6,191 bases of DNA. Origin: Oscillospiraceae bacterium (GTDB lineage Bacteria; Bacillota; Clostridia; Oscillospirales; Oscillospiraceae). Where the stretch lies: NCBI GenBank assembly GCA_017501805.1, contig JAFVWG010000054.1:1-6191 (forward strand), written 5' to 3'. The notes below the pieces were generated by a model. It was not told the origin of the DNA. It saw nothing but the letters and a program-made list of their open reading frames with translations, and made no database searches. Below, piece by piece: positions 1-5,526 of this stretch (positions are counted from its first letter, which is position 1; every line of letters begins with the position of its first letter). Made by a program: the position numbers and the translations under genes.

Positions 1-1032
1 GGTCTTGTGTCTCAGCCCAACTCCTCCAATATTGGAGGCGCTGTGATCGAGGTCAAGGACAACTCGCTGAAGAATGTGACCGTTATCACCACGGCGGACA
101 AATCCGCGAGCCTGTATGTTTCCAACAACGTCGACAACAAGACGATCGTTAAGGACAACACCGCTGACGGCTGCAGCATCGGCACCGAAGTATACGGCCT
201 GCTGCTCGCTCCCTCCGGCGTCGGCGAGTCTCACGGCACGATCTATGTCCGCAGCAAGGAAGCGCTGCTGAACCTGCCCAAGCTGACGCAGAACTGGGAC
301 GAGCTGTTCTCGGACGGAAACGGCACGAACTACAGCAACTATGCTCCCCAGTATGATTATTACTACGACTGGACCTGGAACATCGTCCTTGAGGCCGATA
401 TCGATTTCGGCGGCGCAACGATGGCACCGATCGATCTGGGCCACCGCCGCAGCTTCGACGGACAGGGTCACACCATCAAGAATGCTGTGATCGTTACGGA
501 TGCCGCGGTCCAGAATGAAGCCGGTCTGTTCAATGCTGCACGGTGCGGCGTGAAGAACCTCAAGCTTGACAACATTCAGGTCACCGGCAGCAACGTCGGC
601 AACTCCACCGCAGGCGTTCTTTCCGGTTCCTGCAACGCCGGCATTTCCAACATTACCGTTACGAACTCCTCCGTCACCGGCGGCAAGTACACCGGCGGCA
701 TCGTCGGCTACGGCTACACCGATGTTACCGACTGCTCCCTGACCAACGTTACCGTCAAGGGCGGCTACAAGCTCGGCGGTGTGATCGGCTACATCTGCTC
801 CACTTCTCCCAACACCGGAGAAGTTACCGGCAACACCCTGACCGACTGCACGGTTGACGGCATCGGCGGCGGCGTTTACGCCGGCGGCAAGGACAAGTAC
901 ATTGTCGGCAAGCTGGTTGGCAACTACAACACCGACGGCACTTGCAACAACAACACCGTTACCAATATGACCACCTCCGCCACCGAAAATATCGGTGAGA
1001 TCGAGGCGGGAAAGAATGTTACCCAGGCGTAA
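1..1032 (+). CDS. C-terminal part of a secreted GLUG/beta-helix surface protein (5' end outside window)
   Basis: The frame is open from base 1 (Gly-Leu precede the GTG at 7), so the GTG is not a convincing start; no ribosome site can precede it here and the gene begins upstream. 343 residues are visible, ending at TAA 1030-1032. Residues about 125-165 read as a strand-rich lead-in with FDGQGHTIK at 152-160, the usual opening of GLUG-repeat regions. This is followed by repeats with GGIVGY (about 232-237), GGVIGY (259-264) and KLVGNY (304-309), alternating with T/N/V-rich strands such as ISNITVTNSSV and DCTVDG. This is the pattern of a right-handed beta-helix or GLUG (PF07581-like) extracellular protein, probably an adhesin or matrix component. 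No wall-anchor motif or C-terminal membrane helix is present. From my knowledge of gut Clostridia, such tails often end long SipW-type proteins like the one starting at 5527, so this may be a paralogue of that gene; that is an inference. Confidence 0.8.
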   Translation, partial: GLVSQPNSSNIGGAVIEVKDNSLKNVTVITTADKSASLYVSNNVDNKTIVKDNTADGCSIGTEVYGLLLAPSGVGESHGTIYVRSKEALLNLPKLTQNWDELFSDGNGTNYSNYAPQYDYYYDWTWNIVLEADIDFGGATMAPIDLGHRRSFDGQGHTIKNAVIVTDAAVQNEAGLFNAARCGVKNLKLDNIQVTGSNVGNSTAGVLSGSCNAGISNITVTNSSVTGGKYTGGIVGYGYTDVTDCSLTNVTVKGGYKLGGVIGYICSTSPNTGEVTGNTLTDCTVDGIGGGVYAGGKDKYIVGKLVGNYNTDGTCNNNTVTNMTTSATENIGEIEAGKNVTQA

Positions 1033-1036
1033 ATGA

Positions 1037-1057
1037 TGCACGATCTTACGATCGGCA
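1037..1057 (+). other. Small hairpin just after the stop of the GLUG protein gene
   Basis: TGC, a bulged A, then CGATC pairs with GATCG-GCA around a TTAC loop, giving 8 base pairs 5 bases after the TAA stop. No run of T follows, so it is not a standard intrinsic terminator. Its role is unknown; it may protect the 3' end of the upstream message. Confidence 0.3.
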
Positions 1058-1126
1058 CTGCACAGGACACCGTCACAGATATCTCCCCGCAGAGAATGTG
1101 ATCGCTTCCTGATCCGGCAAAACCAA

Positions 1127-1161
1127 CGTCGCCCACTCCCCGGCGCGGGGAGTGGGCGGCG
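1127..1161 (+). other. Strong GC-rich inverted repeat (possible atypical terminator or mRNA processing hairpin)
   Basis: Arm 1127-1142 pairs with 1146-1161 around a three-base loop: 16 pairs with one G-T wobble, of which 1130-1142/1146-1158 is a perfect 13-pair core. The run of GC pairs would make a very stable RNA hairpin. It lies between the GLUG gene stop and the ribosome site of the next gene. There is no T tract after it, so a Rho-independent terminator is only one option; a 5' or 3' stabiliser after RNA cleavage is another. Confidence 0.55.
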
Positions 1162-1196
1162 ATCAAAGGGTGTAAGAGCGCTTATGCCTTTTGATC
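1161..1196 (+). other. Second long hairpin directly abutting the first
   Basis: Arm 1161-1176 pairs with 1181-1196 around the loop AGCG, giving 16 pairs with three G-T wobbles. It begins at the base where the previous hairpin ends, so the two could stack coaxially. It ends 27 bases before the ribosome site at 1224-1230 of the following gene. The wobble pairs favour an RNA-level structure over a DNA-binding palindrome. Confidence 0.45.
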
Positions 1197-1223
1197 ACCG
1201 AAAGGTTGAATGATTCTTCGAGA

Positions 1224-1230
1224 AAGGAGG
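1224..1230 (+). promoter_or_regulatory. Ribosome binding site fixing the ATG at 1239
   Basis: AAGGAGG lies 8 bases before ATG 1239. An in-frame TTG at 1191 would add 16 residues but sits inside a hairpin arm, has no ribosome site, and would put a charged stretch before the signal peptide. The ATG is therefore the start. Confidence 0.85.
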
Positions 1231-1238
1231 AAATACGC

Positions 1239-2018
1239 ATGAGCACCAAGAAAAAGATCCTTGCTGCGGCACTGGCGGTATGCCTGCTGTCCATCGCTTC
1301 CTTCGGCACTCTGGCCTGGTTCAATGCCAGCGAGAGCGTGACCAACAAGTTTATGGTTGCGACCACCGGCGGCGGTACCGGCACCGGCGGCGGCACCACA
1401 GATGAGAAGATCTTCTCTGTTGACCTCTGGGAGTACATCGGCACGGACGACGTCAATACGGATCCGTCGATCGATGCATCCGAGAAGGACCATGACGGTA
1501 TTACCTTTGACAATGTCCTGCCCGGCGTGGAATATGACAAGGTTCCTGTTGTGGAAAACACGGGTTCCTACGATCAGTATGTCCGCGTTGTGGTCACTCT
1601 GACCAATGCCACCAAGTGGGCGCAGGTCCTGAACCGCTACGGCATTACCGATCTGGATTCCATCTTCCCGGGCTTCAACAACAAATGGATGCGCGCCGAG
1701 ATCATCTCGGACGACAAGAACGACGCCGACGTGACGAACGACGAGCTCAGCTACGTTTACTATCTGAACGAGAAGCTGGCTCCCGCCGCGAAGGAAGTCC
1801 TCTTCACCGATGTGAAGATGCCCGAGCAGCTGACGCAGGCCGATATGGCCGAGCTGGCAGACGCCAGCGGCAATATTCAGTTTGATCTCGAGATCCGCGC
1901 CGACGCCATCCAGACGGAAGGCCTCGGAGATGCAGTTGAGAATGCGGCTACCGCTTTCGAGGCTGCGAAGCTCGCTTACGACAAGGTAGGCTGGCCCGCA
2001 GGCAGAGATTCTATCTGA
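1239..2018 (+). CDS. TasA/camelysin-like SipW-type secreted protein, 259 aa
   Basis: This is probably a secreted fibre-type subunit of an extracellular matrix. The N-terminus is a Lys-rich start (STKKK), a hydrophobic core about 7-22, then GTLAWFNASESVTNKF (23-38), the SipW-type cleavage signature; cleavage after Ala26 is likely by analogy with TasA. A flexible GGGTGTGGGTT linker follows at 44-54. The core motif LPGVEYDKVPVVENTGSYD (94-112) then YVRVVVTL matches the PG...V.NTG...VR strand pair of TasA/CalY proteins. The C-terminal FDLEIRADAIQ (215-225) is the usual closing strand, followed by a short Ala-rich segment and GWP at 251-253, also found near the end of the next protein. There is no wall anchor or membrane helix besides the signal. 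It stands alone between two highly structured gaps, so its expression may be set separately from its neighbours. The family call is strong; polymerisation is inferred, and a camelysin-type M73 peptidase annotation is possible but no metal motif is seen. Confidence 0.85.
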   Translation: MSTKKKILAAALAVCLLSIASFGTLAWFNASESVTNKFMVATTGGGTGTGGGTTDEKIFSVDLWEYIGTDDVNTDPSIDASEKDHDGITFDNVLPGVEYDKVPVVENTGSYDQYVRVVVTLTNATKWAQVLNRYGITDLDSIFPGFNNKWMRAEIISDDKNDADVTNDELSYVYYLNEKLAPAAKEVLFTDVKMPEQLTQADMAELADASGNIQFDLEIRADAIQTEGLGDAVENAATAFEAAKLAYDKVGWPAGRDSI

Positions 2019-2024
2019 TTTTAC

Positions 2025-2127
2025 GATATCCGGGCGGGGATCCGCTCCGCCCGGATATCCGACCCCGCGCCGTGCGCGGGAAACCGCAGGAGACCCTGCG
2101 GGGATCCCTACGAAAACGATCTTCGTA
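2025..2127 (+). other. Four consecutive hairpins filling the gap between two TasA-like genes
   Basis: Hairpin 1 pairs 2025-2037 with 2047-2059 (13 perfect pairs). Hairpin 2 pairs 2064-2070 with 2074-2080 (7 pairs). Hairpin 3 pairs 2084-2090 with 2095-2101 (7 pairs). Hairpin 4 pairs 2109-2114 with 2122-2127 (6 pairs). Together they occupy most of the 139-base gap and end 15 bases before the next ribosome site (2143-2149). The first begins 6 bases after the upstream TGA. Only a weak TTTT (2133-2136) follows the last, so a classical terminator is not clear. Possible roles are an attenuator, an RNA-processing or stability region that sets subunit ratios, or a structured regulatory leader. Confidence 0.5.
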
Positions 2128-2157
2128 TGAAGTTTTAAGAGAAAGGAGGTTCAGCGT

Positions 2158-2736
2158 ATGAGCAAGTGGAAAAAGGCAGGCGCGCTGCTGATGGCGGCGG
2201 CAATGTTTCTGACGCTCAGCGTTACCCGCGGCACACTCGCATATTACACCGTTGTGGGCACTGCTACAAACGTTGTGACCTCCGGAAATATCCAACTCAA
2301 GATCCACGAGATGACCAAGGACGGAACGCCGTTCCCCAGCGAGGGGATCAAAGTCTTCCCCGGCGATAAGGTCAGCAAGGAAGTTACCGTGGAAAACACC
2401 TGCGCGCAGCCCTTCTATCTGCGCATCAGACTGACGAACGGCATCGAAGGACCGCAGGAGCCCGTCGAGAACGTGTTCGCATTTGAGACGAACACCGCGG
2501 ACTGGACGCTCCGCGAGGACGGCTGCTATTACTACAACAAGGTGCTTGAACCCGGACAGCGCACCACGCCGCTGTTCAAAGAGGTGGAGATGGTTTGGGA
2601 GCAGATGCACGGACGCTTCTTCGGACAGACGCTGACCCTGACCGTGACCGCCGAGGCCGTGCAGAGCAAGAACAACCCCGTCGACCATCCGTGGGAGGCT
2701 CAGGGCTGGCCCGAGGCGAAAGGAGGTCAGGCATGA
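2158..2736 (+). CDS. Small TasA-like SipW-type secreted protein, 192 aa
   Basis: AAGGAGG at 2143-2149 lies 8 bases before the ATG. MSKWKK and a hydrophobic core (about 7-22) lead to RGTLAYYTVVGTATN (24-38) and TSGNIQLKI (41-49), the SipW-type signature with YY in place of WF; cleavage after Ala28 is expected. FPGDKVSKEVTVENT (67-81) then FYLRIRLTNG (86-95) is the core strand pair, very close to the PGDKLTKD...ENNGS segment I recall for Bacillus TasA. The closing strand LTLTVTAEAVQ (159-169) and GWP (183-185) resemble the end of the 1239-2018 product. Cys82 and Cys123 are outside the signal peptide and could form a disulfide. Its stop overlaps the next start (ATGA at 2733-2736), so it is translationally coupled to the sortase-anchored protein and may be its direct partner. 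It is probably a matrix or fibre subunit; whether it is major or minor is not known. Confidence 0.85.
   Translation: MSKWKKAGALLMAAAMFLTLSVTRGTLAYYTVVGTATNVVTSGNIQLKIHEMTKDGTPFPSEGIKVFPGDKVSKEVTVENTCAQPFYLRIRLTNGIEGPQEPVENVFAFETNTADWTLREDGCYYYNKVLEPGQRTTPLFKEVEMVWEQMHGRFFGQTLTLTVTAEAVQSKNNPVDHPWEAQGWPEAKGGQA
2719..2726 (+). promoter_or_regulatory. Ribosome binding site inside the end of the upstream gene, fixing the ATG at 2733
   Basis: AAAGGAGG lies 6 bases before ATG 2733 and is itself read as codons of the previous protein's last residues. The same frame is open back to an ATG at 2595, but that start would add 46 Arg-rich residues before an obvious signal peptide and overlap the real gene, so 2733 is chosen. 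Confidence 0.85.
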
Positions 2737-3551
2737 GCAGACTGAAACGTTTCGCGCTTTGCGCGATGCTGGTGTTCCTGATGTTCTGCGGCAGCCTGAC
2801 CGCTGCCGCGGCGGACGGAAACGTCAGCTACAGCGGCGACGCCGGAAAATTCGTCTTCCAACCCGGAAGCGAACATTCCGTGACCGATCTCTTCCCCGAT
2901 TTCAAGGGCGTTATGCCCGGCGATACGCTCACGCAGAACATTCTTGTGCGCAACAAGGCATCCGAAAAGGTGCGCGTCAAGATCTATCTGCGGGCGCTCG
3001 GAGCGCACGAGCACGACTCCCGGACGGCGTACGAAAAGTCCGTGGAGTTCCTGTCGCAGCTGACCCTGTCCGTCAGCGCGGCGAAAAGCGAGCTCTTCAG
3101 CGCACCCGCAGATCAGAAGGGACAGCTCAGCGACTGGGTGCTGCTGGGTGAATTCGGACCCGGCGGCGAAGCGGAGCTCACGGTCACGCTCCATGTGCCG
3201 ACCACGCTGGACAATGCATTTATGAACGCGGTGGGCTATCTGGACTGGCAGTTTATGGTGGAGGAATTCCCCGCAGACCTGCCGGATGACCCGAGCAAGC
3301 CGCACGATCCGAGCAAACCGCAGGATCCGGATAAGCCGTACGATCCGAACGATCCGGGCAAGCCCGCAGATCCCGATCAGCCGGGTGAGCCCGGCAAGCC
3401 CGGCGACTCCGAAAAACCCGGAAAGCCGAATGCACCGCATACGGGAGACGATGTCAATGTCGGTCTGCTGGCGGGGCTGTTCCTCGGCTCGGGACTGCTG
3501 CTTGTGATCCTGTTGCTGCTGCTGAAAAAGAAGAAAAAATCGGAAGAATAA
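2733..3551 (+). CDS. Sortase-anchored surface protein with TasA-like core segment and Pro-rich stalk, 272 aa
   Basis: Unlike its neighbours it has an ordinary signal peptide (residues 1-27, ending TAAAA-DG) without the SipW signature. The mature part has MPGDTLTQNILVRNK (61-75) and VRVKIYLRAL (80-89), the same PG...V.N...VR strand pair as the adjacent SipW-type proteins, then LTVTLHVPTTLDNAFMN (149-165) and a GYLDWQFMVEE strand (168-178). Residues 185-232 are a degenerate D-P-x-K-P / P-G-K-P stalk. The end is a sorting signal: APHTG (234-238, an LPxTG variant with Ala for Leu), a membrane helix at about 244-264, and KKKKK (265-269). The protein is thus expected to be joined to the cell wall by a sortase, which is not in the window. 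The four-base overlap with the upstream SipW-type gene suggests equal production of both. By position it could anchor matrix fibres to the wall, the task done by other means by TapA in Bacillus; this is inferred. Confidence 0.85.
   Translation: MSRLKRFALCAMLVFLMFCGSLTAAAADGNVSYSGDAGKFVFQPGSEHSVTDLFPDFKGVMPGDTLTQNILVRNKASEKVRVKIYLRALGAHEHDSRTAYEKSVEFLSQLTLSVSAAKSELFSAPADQKGQLSDWVLLGEFGPGGEAELTVTLHVPTTLDNAFMNAVGYLDWQFMVEEFPADLPDDPSKPHDPSKPQDPDKPYDPNDPGKPADPDQPGEPGKPGDSEKPGKPNAPHTGDDVNVGLLAGLFLGSGLLLVILLLLLKKKKKSEE
3285..3428 (+). repeat. Degenerate tandem repeat coding the D-P-x-K-P stalk
   Basis: About 48 codons repeat the theme GATCCG-N-AAGCCG with variation, giving Asp/Pro/Lys then Pro/Gly/Lys units. 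Such stalks span the peptidoglycan in wall-anchored proteins. The sequence has drifted enough that it is not a clean DNA repeat, but copy number may still vary between strains. Confidence 0.6.
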
Positions 3552-3566
3552 CCGACACCGAACGGA

Positions 3567-3573
3567 AAGGGGG
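3567..3573 (+). promoter_or_regulatory. Degenerate ribosome binding site of the 3583 gene
   Basis: AAGGGGG lies 9 bases before ATG 3583, with a second partial site GGAG at 3576-3579 only 3 bases away. All other genes here with a visible start have a full AAGGAGG, so this gene may be translated less strongly. The frame and the signal peptide both support ATG 3583. Confidence 0.5.
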
Positions 3574-3582
3574 CCGGAGTGA

Positions 3583-4251
3583 ATGAAAAAACGCATATCG
3601 ACGAAGAACGCTCTGGCTCTGTCAGCGATGCTGCTTGTCTTTTGGGTCCTGCTGGCGACAAACGCAACGGTGGCGTGGTTCTCCGACACGACGCAGACGG
3701 CGAAAAACACCTTTATTATCGGCGATCTCAATCTGGACGTCGATTACAAGAACGGCTTTGTGACCTCGTGGATGGATCTGGAAAACGATTCCAAGGTCTT
3801 TCATGAAAAGGCGCTCTACGAGCCCGGCTACACACAGGTGGTCTGGCTGAAGGTGACGAACAAGGGCACCGTCGACTTCGAGTACAAGGTGACCGTTGAC
3901 GTGAACGACTACACGAGCAGCGTCAACCAATACGGCGCGGCCTTCTGCCTGCCGCCGCACCTTCGCTTCGGCGTGCTGTTCGGCGCCGACGAGATCGAGC
4001 TCGAACGCGAGCTTGCGCAGATCAAGGCAGACAAAAAAATGAGCGACTATATGACCAAACCCCTCAACACCTACTCCGAGCAGGATGTCGGCGCGGTCCT
4101 TCGCCCGGGCGATGTCCGTTACGCCGCTGTGGTGGTCTATATGCCCGAAACGGTGGGCAACGAGGCCAACTATCAGAAGGGCTATGCCGCACCGCAGGTC
4201 GATCTGGGCATGACCGTGTTTGCCCAGCAGGCGGGTACGCCGCTGAGCTGA
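3583..4251 (+). CDS. SipW-type secreted protein, 222 aa
   Basis: A basic start (MKKRISTK) and hydrophobic core (about 9-25) lead to NATVAWFSDTTQTAKNTF (27-44) and IIGDLNLDV (45-53), an unusually complete SipW-type signature; cleavage after Ala31 is expected. YEPGYTQVVWLKVTNKGTV (79-97) with DFEYKVTVDV (98-107) is the core strand pair. It is closest to the protein starting at 5527, which has EPGFTQTKYIKVENKG at the same place. RPGDVRYAAVVVYMPE (174-189), VGNEANYQ (191-198) and VDLGMTVFAQQ (206-216) form the closing strands; GNEYQ recurs in the 5527 protein. No anchor or extra membrane helix is seen. It lies 31 bases after the sortase-anchored gene and 38 bases before the next, so it is likely in the same operon. 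It is probably an extracellular matrix or fibre-associated subunit, with the exact role unknown. Confidence 0.8.
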   Translation: MKKRISTKNALALSAMLLVFWVLLATNATVAWFSDTTQTAKNTFIIGDLNLDVDYKNGFVTSWMDLENDSKVFHEKALYEPGYTQVVWLKVTNKGTVDFEYKVTVDVNDYTSSVNQYGAAFCLPPHLRFGVLFGADEIELERELAQIKADKKMSDYMTKPLNTYSEQDVGAVLRPGDVRYAAVVVYMPETVGNEANYQKGYAAPQVDLGMTVFAQQAGTPLS

Positions 4252-4289
4252 CAGAAAAACCGAAACGATAACAGGAAGGAGGACAGACC

Positions 4290-5447
4290 ATGAACAGAAA
4301 ACCGAAGAAATGGACCCGTGCGGCGATCTCCGTCAGCGCGGTGGGCGTGGCGCTGTCCATCTCCCTGTGCGTGGGTCCGACCCTTGCACGGTTTACGGAC
4401 GCACTTCTGAACATCAAAAACGATATCGTGATCGGCTCGTTCGGCGTTGCCGCCACGCTTTCGGAAACGCCGCTGTCCCCTGTGGCGGGGGTGAGTTACC
4501 CCGCGGGCACTTATGAGCTGCGTGTGGCAGGAACGGGCACCACAGCGGGCTATGCACGCATTTACCTGCAGGCGACGCAGTCGAAGACTCCGCAGGAGGT
4601 CTACAGTACCGAGCTGCTGAGCGCCGGGACGGGAGCTGTTTACAGCCTGACCCTCAATGAGGAGACGAAAGTCTGGGTCGAACCCGTGTGGAGCGAGAGT
4701 CTGCCGCGTGCGGTCCTGGCGAACGGCGAGGCTCCGGTCTACGGCGAACTGCCGCCTCCCCCGGAGGAAGAGCAGGAGGAAAAGACCGAGGAAGGCGCGG
4801 AAGAGAGCGCCGATTCGGAAAAGAAGGACGAAGCGCAGAGCCCGTCCGATGAGAGCGTGAAGGATGCCTCCGACAAGGACGGCACAGCTTCGGACAAGAG
4901 CGCGGGAAGCTCCGGGGAAAACACGGAAAGCACCGACGATAAAAAGAGCGATCCGGAAAACACCGATCAGAAGAACGATGCGGAAAGCACCGACGGCGGA
5001 AAGCAGAGCGATGCTGTAAGCGGTGAGACGTCCTCCAAGGATGAGACGCAGACCGCGCCGTCCGACGATACATCGGCAGCGAAGCCTTCCGACAGCACGG
5101 AAAGCAGCGCAGAACAGGGAAGTGCGACGCCCGACGCGGGTAACAACGGCAGCACGGATCCGGCACCTGCAGCAGACAGCGGCAAGGAGAGCGCTTCGAG
5201 CGACAGCGGCAGCACGTCCGCCACAGACAGCGCACAGACGCCCGCCGCAGGCGAGGGAGCAGGCAGCTCGGCATCCGCCGCACCGTCCGCGGGAGAAAGC
5301 ACCCCGACCGGCGGAAGTGCGGAGGGCTCTGCGGCTTCCGGCAATGCATCCGCATCGGCGGATGCGGGCAGCGCGAGCACCACGCCCGCAGCGAGCAGCA
5401 TACCCGCAGCGGGCAGCGCACCCGCCGCAGGAGCATCTGCGGAATAA
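4290..5447 (+). CDS. SipW-type secreted protein with a 230-residue disordered acidic/Ser-Ala-rich tail, 385 aa
   Basis: AAGGAGG at 4276-4282 lies 7 bases before the ATG. The basic N-terminus (NRKPKKWTR), hydrophobic core (about 11-28) and GPTLARFTDALLNIKND (29-45) with VIGSFGVAA (47-55) give the SipW-type signature with Arg in place of Trp; cleavage after Ala33 is likely. The folded part is short (to about 153) and has YPAGTYELRVAGTG (70-83) and GYARIYLQAT (87-96), a weak version of the core strand pair that lacks the PG...N motif. A hinge LPPPPEEEQEE (154-164) starts a tail that is Glu/Asp/Lys/Ser-rich to about 260, then Ala/Ser/Gly/Thr-rich to the end. After residue 154 there is no Phe, Trp, Tyr, Leu or Cys. 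There is no sorting signal or C-terminal membrane helix. The tail may act as a spacer, a hydrated matrix polymer or a glycosylated region; none of these can be proved from sequence. Confidence 0.8.
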   Translation: MNRKPKKWTRAAISVSAVGVALSISLCVGPTLARFTDALLNIKNDIVIGSFGVAATLSETPLSPVAGVSYPAGTYELRVAGTGTTAGYARIYLQATQSKTPQEVYSTELLSAGTGAVYSLTLNEETKVWVEPVWSESLPRAVLANGEAPVYGELPPPPEEEQEEKTEEGAEESADSEKKDEAQSPSDESVKDASDKDGTASDKSAGSSGENTESTDDKKSDPENTDQKNDAESTDGGKQSDAVSGETSSKDETQTAPSDDTSAAKPSDSTESSAEQGSATPDAGNNGSTDPAPAADSGKESASSDSGSTSATDSAQTPAAGEGAGSSASAAPSAGESTPTGGSAEGSAASGNASASADAGSASTTPAASSIPAAGSAPAAGASAE

Positions 5448-5452
5448 GCACG

Positions 5453-5482
5453 TTGTAATTGCTCAATGAGCATTTGCATAAA
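5453..5482 (+). promoter_or_regulatory. Possible sigma-A promoter upstream of the 5527 gene
   Basis: TTGTAA (5453-5458) and CATAAA (5477-5482) are separated by 18 bases; each matches 4 of 6 consensus positions. This is the only clearly AT-rich stretch in the window and precedes a gene with a very strong ribosome site, which makes a separate promoter plausible. An imperfect hairpin (5454-5464 with 5468-5478, one T-T mismatch) overlaps it and may act as an operator or as the end of the upstream message. Confidence 0.3.
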
Positions 5483-5496
5483 GAGTACGTCTTAAA

Positions 5497-5512
5497 TTAA
5501 AAAATTTTTTAA
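5497..5512 (+). other. Perfect 16-base AT palindrome (A6T6 flanked by TT/AA) next to the ribosome site
   Basis: TTAAAAAATTTTTTAA reads the same on both strands and its last two bases are the AA of the AAGGAGG ribosome site (5511-5517). An A6T6 run is intrinsically curved or rigid DNA; as RNA it could only form a weak AU hairpin. It may raise translation by keeping the ribosome site unstructured, or serve as a regulator site. Confidence 0.4.
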
Positions 5513-5526
5513 GGAGGAAACAAGCA

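Noticed and set aside
1127..1161. Standard Rho-independent terminator
   Set aside because: The stem is strong but is followed by GATCAAAGGG with no T tract, so it is reported only as a hairpin of uncertain role.
1191..1238. Upstream TTG start extending the 259-residue protein by 16 residues
   Set aside because: The TTG falls in a hairpin arm and has no ribosome site, while ATG 1239 has AAGGAGG at ideal spacing and a normal signal peptide start.
2011..2688. Minus-strand open frame of 225 codons
   Set aside because: It is opposite the 192-residue TasA-like gene and the hairpin gap, has no ribosome site or recognisable product, and its composition looks like a reverse-strand shadow.
2595..2732. 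Upstream ATG start extending the sortase-anchored protein by 46 residues
   Set aside because: The extension is Arg/Asp-rich, overlaps the previous gene out of frame, and would bury the signal peptide; ATG 2733 has its own ribosome site.
3285..3428. CRISPR-like or mobile-element repeat
   Set aside because: The short repeats are in frame, degenerate, and encode a Pro-rich wall-spanning stalk before a sorting signal. No spacers, transposase or terminal inverted repeats are seen in the window.
2727..3731. Long minus-strand open frame (334 codons)
   Set aside because: It lies opposite the sortase-anchored gene and the start of the next gene, both of which have ribosome sites, signal peptides and family motifs. 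Its translation is Arg/His/Ile-rich with no recognisable domain, as expected for a shadow of GC-rich code.
4290..4400. Lipoprotein signal (Cys27) in the tail-bearing protein
   Set aside because: The residues before the Cys are I-S-L, with Leu just before it where a lipobox needs Gly, Ala or Ser; the SipW-type signature follows it instead.
4654..5466. Several long overlapping open frames on both strands in the low-complexity tail
   Set aside because: The tail's repetitive Ser/Ala/Glu codons avoid stops in every frame. The shadow products are Arg/Ser/Pro/Cys-rich with no ribosome site, whereas the plus-frame protein continues directly from a clear signal peptide and domain.
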